DNA from: Streptococcus sp. SK643
Lineage (GTDB): Bacteria > Bacillota > Bacilli > Lactobacillales > Streptococcaceae
Assembly (NCBI RefSeq): GCF_000259505.1
Contig: NZ_AJMM01000021.1
Location: 1 to 54,579 of the forward strand
Direction: 5' to 3'
Length of the DNA stretch: 54,579 nt
Each line of letters opens with the position of its first letter. The first letter of the stretch is position 1. Both the position numbers and the translations under genes were made by a program. Shown piece after piece: positions 45,405 to 52,797 of the stretch. Under the pieces are notes generated by a model. That model was not told the DNA's origin and searched no databases. It was given only the letters and a program-made list of their open reading frames with translations.

Positions 45405-48101
45405 ATGTCAAAAGAACAAAAACGCCAAGCGTTTTACACTCAAAGTCCTGAAGAGGTCTTGAAGGCTCTTGATGCGACTGAGCAAGGTCTATCATCAAGT
45501 GAAGCTGGAAAACGTCTAACAGAATATGGACGTAATGAACTAGAAGAAGGTGAAAAGCGTTCTATCTTAGTTAAATTTATTGAGCAATTTAAGGACTTGA
45601 TGATTATTATCCTAGTTGCAGCAGCCATCCTGTCAGTAGTGACTTCAGGTGGAGAAGATATTGCAGATGCCATTATTATCCTAGCTGTGGTTATTATCAA
45701 CGCTGCCTTTGGTGTTTACCAAGAAGGAAAAGCTGAAGAAGCTATCGAAGCTCTCAAATCCATGTCAAGTCCAGCTGCTAGAGTTCTTCGTGATGGGCAT
45801 ATGGCTGAGATTGATTCAAAAGAATTGGTTCCTGGTGATATTGTTGCCCTTGAAGCAGGTGATGTTGTACCAGCGGATCTTCGTTTATTAGAAGCTAACT
45901 CGCTTAAAATTGAAGAAGCAGCTCTTACAGGGGAGTCTGTACCAGTAGAAAAAGACTTGACAGTCGAGCTTGCTGCAGACGCTGGTATTGGTGACCGTGT
46001 CAATATGGCCTTTCAAAACTCTAACGTGACCTATGGTCGCGGTATGGGTGTTGTTGTAAATACAGGTATGTATACTGAAGTTGGGCATATCGCTGGCATG
46101 CTTCAAGATGCTGATGAAACAGATACACCACTTAAACAAAACTTGAATAGCCTTTCTAAGGTCTTGACCTATGCCATCTTGGTGATTGCCCTTGTTACAT
46201 TTGTAGTTGGAGTATTCATTCAAGGCAAGAATCCACTTGGTGAGTTGATGACTTCTGTTGCGCTTGCCGTTGCAGCCATTCCAGAAGGGCTTCCTGCTAT
46301 CGTAACTATCGTTCTTGCCCTTGGTACTCAAGTTTTGGCAAAGCGAAATTCTATCGTTCGTAAATTGCCAGCAGTTGAAACGCTTGGTTCAACGGAAATC
46401 ATCGCTTCTGATAAAACTGGTACTCTTACTATGAACAAGATGACCGTCGAAAAAGTCTTCTATGACGCGGTCCTACATGACTCGGCCGATGCTATTGAAC
46501 TAGGTCTTGAAATGCCGCTTCTACGTTCAGTAGTCTTGGCTAACGATACTAAGATTGATGTCGAAGGTAGCCTGATTGGTGACCCAACCGAAACAGCCTT
46601 CATCCAATATGCCTTGGACAAAGGTTATGATGTTAAAGGATTTTTAGCGAAATATCCTCGTGTGGCTGAGTTGCCATTTGATTCTGAACGCAAACTCATG
46701 TCAACAGTTCATCCACTTGCAGATGGACGCTTCCTCGTAGCTGTTAAAGGTGCGCCAGACCAACTTTTGAAACGTTGTGTTCTTCGTGATAAGGCGGGGG
46801 ATATCGCTCCTATTGATGAAACTGTCTCTAACCTCATTCACACAAATAACTCTGAAATGGCTCACCAAGCCTTACGTGTCCTTGCAGGTGCTTACAAGAT
46901 TATCGATAGCATTCCAGAAAACTTGACTTCTGAAGATCTTGAAAATGATTTAATCTTCACTGGTTTGATTGGGATGATTGACCCTGAACGTCCTGAAGCT
47001 GCAGAAGCTGTTCGTGTAGCTAAGGAAGCTGGAATCCGTCCAATCATGATTACGGGTGACCACCAAGATACTGCAGAAGCGATTGCTAAACGTTTGGGAA
47101 TTATCGATGCAAATGATACTGAGGGACATGTTTTAACTGGTGCAGAGCTCAATGAACTCTCAGATGAAGACTTTGAAAAATTGGTTAGTCAATACTCTGT
47201 TTATGCCCGTGTATCTCCAGAACACAAGGTTCGTATCGTGAAGGCATGGCAAAAACAAGGTAAGGTTGTTGCCATGACAGGTGACGGGGTCAATGATGCT
47301 CCAGCTCTGAAAACAGCAGATATTGGTATCGGTATGGGAATTACGGGTACAGAAGTATCTAAAGGTGCGTCTGACATGATTCTTGCTGACGACAACTTTG
47401 CGACTATCATCGTAGCCGTTGAAGAAGGACGCAAGGTCTTCTCAAACATTCAAAAGACGATCCAATATCTTCTTTCTGCCAATACAGCTGAAGTTTTAAC
47501 TATTTTCCTATCAACTTTATTTGGTTGGGATGTCTTACAACCAGTTCATCTCTTGTGGATTAACTTGGTAACGGATACCTTCCCTGCAATTGCACTAGGT
47601 GTTGAACCTGCTGAACCAGGTGTTATGAATCATAAACCACGTGGTCGTAAGGCAAGCTTCTTTTCAGGTGGTGTTCTGACTTCTATCATCTATCAAGGTG
47701 TACTCCAAGCAGCTCTTGTTATGAGTGTTTATGGTCTTGCGATTGCTCACCCAGTGCATGTAGGTGACAATCATGCTATTCATGCGGATGCCCTTACGAT
47801 GGCCTTTGCAACACTTGGTTTGATTCAGCTATTCCATGCTTATAATGTCAAATCTGTTTACCAATCCATTTTAACAGTTGGTCCATTCAAGTCTAAGACT
47901 TTCAACTGGTCTATCTTGGTATCCTTCATTCTTCTTATGGCAACTATTGTTGTAGAACCTCTTGAAGGTATCTTCCATGTAACCAAACTAGATTTGTCTC
48001 AATGGGGAATTGTTATGACAGGAAGCTTCTCAATGATTCTTATTGTTGAAATTATCAAGTTTATCCAACGAAAACTCGGTTTTGATAAGAATGCGATTTA
48101 A
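45405..48101 (+). CDS. mgtA: P-type ATPase exporting Mn2+/Ca2+
   Basis: An 898-residue P2A-type cation pump. Visible are TGES in the actuator domain, the M4 motif PEGLPAIVT, the phosphorylated D336 in DKTGTLT, the hinge TGDGVNDAPALK and about ten membrane helices. AAGGAGGAGACAC precedes the ATG. In pneumococcus the same gene has been described as a calcium exporter (CaxP) and, from its riboswitch, as a Mn2+/Ca2+ pump named MgtA; despite the name it is not expected to import Mg2+. Upstream riboswitch and divergent mntE support manganese detoxification. Confidence 0.92.
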   Translation: MSKEQKRQAFYTQSPEEVLKALDATEQGLSSSEAGKRLTEYGRNELEEGEKRSILVKFIEQFKDLMIIILVAAAILSVVTSGGEDIADAIIILAVVIINAAFGVYQEGKAEEAIEALKSMSSPAARVLRDGHMAEIDSKELVPGDIVALEAGDVVPADLRLLEANSLKIEEAALTGESVPVEKDLTVELAADAGIGDRVNMAFQNSNVTYGRGMGVVVNTGMYTEVGHIAGMLQDADETDTPLKQNLNSLSKVLTYAILVIALVTFVVGVFIQGKNPLGELMTSVALAVAAIPEGLPAIVTIVLALGTQVLAKRNSIVRKLPAVETLGSTEIIASDKTGTLTMNKMTVEKVFYDAVLHDSADAIELGLEMPLLRSVVLANDTKIDVEGSLIGDPTETAFIQYALDKGYDVKGFLAKYPRVAELPFDSERKLMSTVHPLADGRFLVAVKGAPDQLLKRCVLRDKAGDIAPIDETVSNLIHTNNSEMAHQALRVLAGAYKIIDSIPENLTSEDLENDLIFTGLIGMIDPERPEAAEAVRVAKEAGIRPIMITGDHQDTAEAIAKRLGIIDANDTEGHVLTGAELNELSDEDFEKLVSQYSVYARVSPEHKVRIVKAWQKQGKVVAMTGDGVNDAPALKTADIGIGMGITGTEVSKGASDMILADDNFATIIVAVEEGRKVFSNIQKTIQYLLSANTAEVLTIFLSTLFGWDVLQPVHLLWINLVTDTFPAIALGVEPAEPGVMNHKPRGRKASFFSGGVLTSIIYQGVLQAALVMSVYGLAIAHPVHVGDNHAIHADALTMAFATLGLIQLFHAYNVKSVYQSILTVGPFKSKTFNWSILVSFILLMATIVVEPLEGIFHVTKLDLSQWGIVMTGSFSMILIVEIIKFIQRKLGFDKNAI

Positions 48102-48112
48102 AAAAATGCATG

Positions 48113-48138
48113 AAAGCCATCCTTGGATGGCTTTTTCT
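48113..48138 (+). terminator. Terminator after the P-type ATPase gene
   Basis: AAAGCCATCC (48113-48122) pairs with GGATGGCTTT (48125-48134), followed by TTCT. The loop is very short, so the top pairs probably open. Confidence 0.8.
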
Positions 48139-48156
48139 ATATATGAAGATAAGAAG

Positions 48157-48184
48157 TTGAAGTTATTACCTTTTGTGCTATAAT
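48157..48184 (+). promoter_or_regulatory. Promoter of the deformylase-like gene
   Basis: TTGAAG (48157-48162), a 16-bp spacer and TGC-TATAAT (-10 at 48179-48184). Confidence 0.65.
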
Positions 48185-48221
48185 AACTATAATAAAGCAA
48201 AATAGGAAGGAGATGAGGAGA

Positions 48222-48632
48222 ATGGAAAAGGAAATTGTGAAAGATGTTCTATTTTTGTCACAGGTTTCTCAGCCTGCAAGTCAGGATGACCTCTATCTTG
48301 CTAGAGAGTTACAGGATACCTTGCTAGCTAATCGTGATTCCTGTGTTGGTCTAGCGGCCAATATGATTGGAGAGCGAAAGCGCGTGATTATCTTTAATCT
48401 TGGCTTAGTTCCTATGGTTATGTTTAATCCTGTCCTCAAGTCTTTTTCAGGACCTTATGAGACGGAAGAAGGTTGTTTGTCCTTGTCTGGAGTTAGATCA
48501 ACAATTCGCTATGAGAACATTACAGTTGCCTATCGTGATAGCAAGTGGCAAGAACAGACCATTACTTTAACAGGCTTCCCAGCACAAATTTGCCAGCATG
48601 AATTGGATCATTTGGAAGGACGTATCATATAG
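48222..48632 (+). CDS. def: Peptide deformylase-like protein with altered motif 1
   Basis: A 136-residue protein of the deformylase fold. Motif 2 (EGCLS) and motif 3 (QHELDH) with the Cys and two His metal ligands are present, but motif 1 reads VGLAANMIG: the catalytic Gln of GxGxAAxQ is Met. This Gln stabilises the reaction intermediate, so activity is doubtful. Pneumococcus has a similar second, dispensable deformylase gene besides the essential one. I chose ATG 48222 (spacing 9 from GGAAGGAG) over 48213, which touches the ribosome site. The 531-residue membrane protein gene follows after 11 bp. Confidence 0.85.
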   Translation: MEKEIVKDVLFLSQVSQPASQDDLYLARELQDTLLANRDSCVGLAANMIGERKRVIIFNLGLVPMVMFNPVLKSFSGPYETEEGCLSLSGVRSTIRYENITVAYRDSKWQEQTITLTGFPAQICQHELDHLEGRII

Positions 48633-48643
48633 GAGGAATTCAG

Positions 48644-50239
48644 ATGAAACGGATAGTTTTTGAAATTGTTTTTATCGCAACGACCTGGTATATTTTTTTA
48701 CCACCTATCAATCTAACCAGTTGGGAATTTATTTTCTTTCTTTGTGGGCATTTATTGCTGATAGCAATCTTATTTGGATTTGGTAAAGGGATTAATCTAA
48801 TTAAGAAAGTCCATGTCCGTCATGGTAAAGCGGAAGCGGAATTTAGTTTAGATGACTTTAAAATTAATCAACTTGGAAAAATCTTGTTAGCGATTGTTTC
48901 AGGTATTCTTTTATTAGCAGGTTTGGTTTCACTAGTAACTTCCAGTATCTTTCAGGCAAAAAACTATGCCAACGTGGTCACTGTTACTGAAAAAGATTTC
49001 GCAGAATTTCCTAAGAGTGATACCAGTAAGGTTCCTATTTTAGATCGAAGTACTGCTGAAAAAATTGGTGATCGCTATCTGGGATCACTGACAGATAAAG
49101 TTTCCCAATACGTAGCGGCAGATACTTATACTCAGTTAACTATTGGTGGCAAGCCCTATCGGGTAACACCTTTGGAGTATGCAGATCCCATTAAGTGGTT
49201 TAACAATCAAGCCAAGGGGATAGGCGAGTACATCAAGGTCGATATGGTGACGGGAAATGCTGAATTAGTGGATTTGCAAACACCTATGAAGTATTCCGAT
49301 TCAGAGTATTTTAATCGCGATGTCAAACGTCACCTCCGTTTTCAATATCCAACCAAAATCTTCAAAACACCTTCTTTTGAAGTAGATGATGAGGGCCATC
49401 CTTTCTATGTTGCGACTGTCTACCAAAAACAATTTGGTCTTGCAGTGCCTCGTCCGGCTTCTGTTATTATCCTAGATGCTACCAATGGAGAAAGTAAGGA
49501 ATATAGTTTAGCTGATGTTCCAGAGTGGGTTGATCGTGTTTATCCAGCTGAAGAAACGATTGAACAAATCAACTATAATGGCAAGTACAAGGATGGTTTC
49601 TGGAATGCATTGATTTCCAAGAAAAATGTAACCCAGACCACTAAAGGTTATAATTACTTGTCCATAGGGAATGATATCTATCTCTACACAGGAGTGACTT
49701 CAGCTAATGCGGATGAAAGTAACCTTGGTTTCATCCTTGAAAATATGCGAACAGGAGAAATTACTAAGTTCAATTTAGCTTCTGCGACAGAAGAATCAGC
49801 TCGGGAATCAGCAGAAGGAGCTGTTCAAGAGAAGGCTTATAAAGCCACCTTCCCAATCCTTATCAATCTTAACGATAAACCACTTTATATCATGGGCTTG
49901 AAGGACAATGCTGGCTTGGTCAAAGAATACGCTCTGGTAGATGCAGTTGAATACCAAAATGTCATTGTAGCGACAACAGTAGAAGAACTACTCAGCAAGT
50001 ACGCTAATAAAAACGACCTTGAACTTGACAATGCAACAACAGAAAGCATCAAGGGTGTGGTAGCAGACCTCAAATCCGCTGTTATTAAGGGTGACACCGT
50101 CTACTTCTTTAAAGTAGATGGCAAGATTTACAAAGTCAAGGCCTCTGTATCTGATGAACTCCCTTACCTTGAAAATGGCAAATCCTTCGAAGGACAAGTT
50201 GGTAAAGATAACTATCTCAAAAGTTTTAAAGTAAAATAA
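48644..50239 (+). CDS. Large hypothetical membrane protein with extracellular domain
   Basis: A 531-residue protein. The first 110 residues hold two membrane helices (IVFEIVFIATTWYIFL and FIFFLCGHLLLIAILFGFG), a cytoplasmic charged loop (HVRHGKAEAEF), and a third helix (ILLAIVSGILLLAGLVSLV). About 420 residues outside follow, rich in Tyr, Lys and Asp, with no recognised domain. GGAGGAATTCAG precedes the ATG. It shares a transcript with the deformylase-like gene and ends at a terminator. I cannot name a function. Confidence 0.75.
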   Translation: MKRIVFEIVFIATTWYIFLPPINLTSWEFIFFLCGHLLLIAILFGFGKGINLIKKVHVRHGKAEAEFSLDDFKINQLGKILLAIVSGILLLAGLVSLVTSSIFQAKNYANVVTVTEKDFAEFPKSDTSKVPILDRSTAEKIGDRYLGSLTDKVSQYVAADTYTQLTIGGKPYRVTPLEYADPIKWFNNQAKGIGEYIKVDMVTGNAELVDLQTPMKYSDSEYFNRDVKRHLRFQYPTKIFKTPSFEVDDEGHPFYVATVYQKQFGLAVPRPASVIILDATNGESKEYSLADVPEWVDRVYPAEETIEQINYNGKYKDGFWNALISKKNVTQTTKGYNYLSIGNDIYLYTGVTSANADESNLGFILENMRTGEITKFNLASATEESARESAEGAVQEKAYKATFPILINLNDKPLYIMGLKDNAGLVKEYALVDAVEYQNVIVATTVEELLSKYANKNDLELDNATTESIKGVVADLKSAVIKGDTVYFFKVDGKIYKVKASVSDELPYLENGKSFEGQVGKDNYLKSFKVK

Positions 50240-50245
50240 GAAAAG

Positions 50246-50273
50246 AAACCTCAGCCAAGCCGAGGTTTTTCAG
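50246..50273 (+). terminator. Terminator after the 531-residue membrane protein gene
   Basis: AAACCTC (50246-50252) pairs with GAGGTTT (50262-50268), extended by GC pairs after one mismatch, followed by TT. Confidence 0.75.
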
Positions 50274-50282
50274 ATGAAATTC

Positions 50283-50311
50283 TTGGTTGTGGCATAAAAA
50301 TATGCTACACT
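50283..50311 (+). promoter_or_regulatory. yaaA promoter
   Basis: TTGGTT (50283-50288), a 17-bp spacer with an extended TG, and TACACT (50306-50311). Only six bases separate the -10 from the ATG, so transcription should begin at the start codon. Confidence 0.65.
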
Positions 50312-50317
50312 AACAAT

Positions 50318-51046
50318 ATGAAAATTTTAATTCCAACAGCTAAAGAAATGAACACCAATCATCCTAGTATCAAAGCCATCCCGCTCAGAGCAGAAAGTCA
50401 AGCTGTTCTTGATGAATTGGTACTATATACTGCTAGTAATTTGGAAACTTTTTATAAGATTTCCGCTGAAAAAGCTGAACAAGAATATCATCATATTCAA
50501 GCTCTGAAAAATCAAACTGCTCACCACTACCCAGCTTTGAAACTCTTTGATGGTCTCATGTATCGAAATATTAAACGAGACAAGTTATCTGAAGCCCAAC
50601 AAGTCTATCTTGAAGATCATGTCCTGATTACATCAGCTTTGTATGGGGTTGTTCCAGCCCTTTATCCTATGGCTCCTCATCGTTTAGACTTTTTGATGAA
50701 GTTAAAAGTGGCTGGTAAGACCTTAAAAAGTCATTGGAAATCAGCTTATGATGAAGCGGTTAAGGATCAAGAAGTGATTTTTTCTCTCCTATCATCTGAG
50801 TTTGAAACTGTGTTTTCTAAAGAACTCAGAGAAAAAATGGTGACCTTCAAGTTTATGGAAGAAAAAAATGGTCAACTGAAAATCCATTCAACTATTTCTA
50901 AGAAAGCACGTGGTGCCTTTTTAACCGCCATGATAGAAGGTCAAGTTGAGACTATTGAACAAGTTCGGAAAATCAGTTTTGCAGGATTTGATTATAGAGA
51001 AGATTTATCTCAAAAAAAAGAGTTAGTTTTTGTTAAAAAAGTTTAA
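50318..51046 (+). CDS. yaaA: YaaA family peroxide stress protein
   Basis: A 242-residue UPF0246/YaaA protein. In E. coli YaaA lowers free iron and protects DNA during hydrogen peroxide stress, a fitting role in peroxide-producing oral streptococci. Landmarks are ILIPTAKEMN at the start, LKLFDGLMYRNIKRD in the middle, and the late AFLTAMIEGQVETIEQVRKI region. No ribosome site precedes the ATG, and the promoter predicts an mRNA starting at or within a base or two of it, so it is probably translated as a leaderless message. Confidence 0.9.
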   Translation: MKILIPTAKEMNTNHPSIKAIPLRAESQAVLDELVLYTASNLETFYKISAEKAEQEYHHIQALKNQTAHHYPALKLFDGLMYRNIKRDKLSEAQQVYLEDHVLITSALYGVVPALYPMAPHRLDFLMKLKVAGKTLKSHWKSAYDEAVKDQEVIFSLLSSEFETVFSKELREKMVTFKFMEEKNGQLKIHSTISKKARGAFLTAMIEGQVETIEQVRKISFAGFDYREDLSQKKELVFVKKV

Positions 51047-51064
51047 AATAGGATGTGAAAAATG

Positions 51065-51100
51065 AAAACTCAGCACCAAATAGGTTGCTGAGTTTTGTTT
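51065..51100. terminator. Bidirectional terminator between yaaA and the Mga-like regulator
   Basis: AAAACTCAGCA (51065-51075) pairs with TGCTGAGTTTT (51086-51096) around a 10-base loop, with T-rich sequence on both sides when read on each strand. Confidence 0.85.
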
Positions 51101-52583
51101 ATAAATTATTGGATACGTGAATTTCATTTGATAGGGAGTTTAGGTGATTTACTAATTCCATAAGAGAAAGATGGTTTCTACAAATGAACTTTTTCGTAAT
51201 TCCTTGAATGAAGAAATTAGAGACGATGATATCGTAATCAGTCTGATTCAGTATCTCTGCAGATGTTTCTAATTGGTCCCAAATGTCGAAAGTGAAGCGA
51301 TTGTTACAGTAGTATGAAAGCATATCCACTAAGGTAAGTGATAGCGCATGGTCAAAGTTACTGATGATCAACACTTTGATAGGTGGACGATTTTCTAACA
51401 ATTGAGTCGTCAAGTTTTCAGCATGCGTTAAAATTGTATAGATTAAATGATCTAGTTGTTCAGGATGGTCATGTTGTCCAATTGCATGACGGTATTGAGC
51501 TAGTTCTAGGCGAGCGCTTTCTATGAAGTCAGGATAATAGACCCTAAATTTATCTAAGGTTAAAGCTTTTTGCTCAAACAAGAGGGGACTAGAAAAAATC
51601 TCTTGTCTTTCGAAAAAGGCCGTGTTATGCAAGTGCCAAATCAGTTCATCATGATTGGTAAAAGTGATGTTGTATTCTTTTGATAAACGTTTTAGTATTT
51701 GGTCTAATAATTGGTAGGAATAGACAGCCTCACTATTGGTATCTAGAGAAGCAAGGAATTGCTGTGGGTCTAGGAAAATATCATTTTGTAAAAATGAAAT
51801 AAAAATTTGGGCGATGATTTCTGGCGTAATTTCAAGATCAAATTGTTGAGAGAAGTAAGCAAGTGTCTCTTCAAAGTTAGGAATCTCCATCAAAAGTGGA
51901 TAATATTGCTCAAGGAATTGATTTGGCATTTCAATGAAGTGTCCGTTTTTTACACGGTAGATATTAATTGCCACCATTAATTTATACATCCGATAAATTG
52001 AAAATCGCATCGGATAATTGGTGATTTTATAGAAAAAATCAGCAAATTCTGTCAGGACATCTTCAGGAATATCTGGGAATGGCCAGTCTAAAAAGTAATA
52101 GCGTTCAGCAAAATATTGAGCATAAAAATAGCGGATATCGATTTCATTACCCTTGATTTCTGATGGTGTGAAAGAAAGTTCAATGTGAAATTGCTTTGAT
52201 AAAATTTGGGTAATCCGATTTCCTAATCGATAGAGGTTAGCATTACTTGAGTGAAGATTTTCAATTGTACGATAAATAGGTAGACCTTCATTGAAAAACA
52301 TGTACTCTAATAATTGGAAAGATTGAGAGTTAGCAAGGAAGTGTTGGTAGACATCTTCAAAACTAGCTTCAATATCCAAATCTATCATAATTCCATTGAC
52401 AGAAGATTGAATATCAATGTTTGGGAAGGATGAACGTAATTCATTTAAATCATTTTTAAGAACTCGCTCAGTACAATCTAATTTGTCGGCAAGTTCATAC
52501 AATCTCATCCAGTCTCGATTCTGAATTAAGAGTTCCATCAATTTTAATTGTCTTTGATCTTTAGATGATAACAGGCTTCTCAT
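51099..52583 (-). CDS. Mga/RlrA-family transcriptional regulator
   Basis: A 494-residue stand-alone regulator. The N-terminal Mga helix-turn-helix (LMELLIQNRDWMRLYELADK, then CTERVLKNDLNELRS) is followed by a PRD-like middle (IRYFYAQYFAERYYFLDWPF) and a C-terminal EIIB-like part (IKVLIISNFDHALSLTLVDM). This layout is that of Mga of S. pyogenes and RlrA/MgrA of pneumococcus, which switch on surface protein genes. AAGGAGTATATATAT precedes the start. It diverges from a YSIRK surface protein gene across 214 bp, which makes that gene its likely target. Confidence 0.88.
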   Translation of the reverse strand: MRSLLSSKDQRQLKLMELLIQNRDWMRLYELADKLDCTERVLKNDLNELRSSFPNIDIQSSVNGIMIDLDIEASFEDVYQHFLANSQSFQLLEYMFFNEGLPIYRTIENLHSSNANLYRLGNRITQILSKQFHIELSFTPSEIKGNEIDIRYFYAQYFAERYYFLDWPFPDIPEDVLTEFADFFYKITNYPMRFSIYRMYKLMVAINIYRVKNGHFIEMPNQFLEQYYPLLMEIPNFEETLAYFSQQFDLEITPEIIAQIFISFLQNDIFLDPQQFLASLDTNSEAVYSYQLLDQILKRLSKEYNITFTNHDELIWHLHNTAFFERQEIFSSPLLFEQKALTLDKFRVYYPDFIESARLELAQYRHAIGQHDHPEQLDHLIYTILTHAENLTTQLLENRPPIKVLIISNFDHALSLTLVDMLSYYCNNRFTFDIWDQLETSAEILNQTDYDIIVSNFFIQGITKKFICRNHLSLMELVNHLNSLSNEIHVSNNL

Positions 52584-52607
52584 ATATATATACTCCTTGA
52601 TTTTTCA

Positions 52608-52637
52608 ATTATATCATATTTTCGAGAATTAGTACAA
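52608..52637 (-). promoter_or_regulatory. Promoter of the Mga-like regulator
   Basis: On the minus strand, -35 TTGTAC (52632-52637), an 18-bp spacer with an extended TG, and -10 TATAAT (52608-52613). Confidence 0.65.
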
Positions 52638-52651
52638 AAATCGTAGTATCA

Positions 52652-52665
52652 AAAAAACGTTTACA
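52652..52665 (-). promoter_or_regulatory. Possible CcpA (cre) site
   Basis: Read on the minus strand, TGTAAACGTTTTTT matches 12 of 14 positions of the cre consensus. It sits 15 bp upstream of the regulator's -35 and within the shared divergent region, so it could tie both genes to sugar supply. Confidence 0.4.
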
Positions 52666-52739
52666 AGGTGAAAAAAAGAGAGAACTAAAATCTTGGAAAA
52701 AAGGGGAATGAAATCGATATATTAAATACACAATAATTC

Positions 52740-52768
52740 TTGCTATCTATATTAAATAAGTGTAAAGT
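52740..52768 (+). promoter_or_regulatory. Candidate promoter of the second YSIRK surface protein
   Basis: TTGCTA (52740-52745), a 17-bp spacer ending TG, then TAAAGT (52763-52768). Both hexamers are weak, consistent with a gene needing an activator such as the divergent Mga-like protein. Confidence 0.35.
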
Positions 52769-52797
52769 TAGAATTATAAAGAATAGGAGTGATATAA

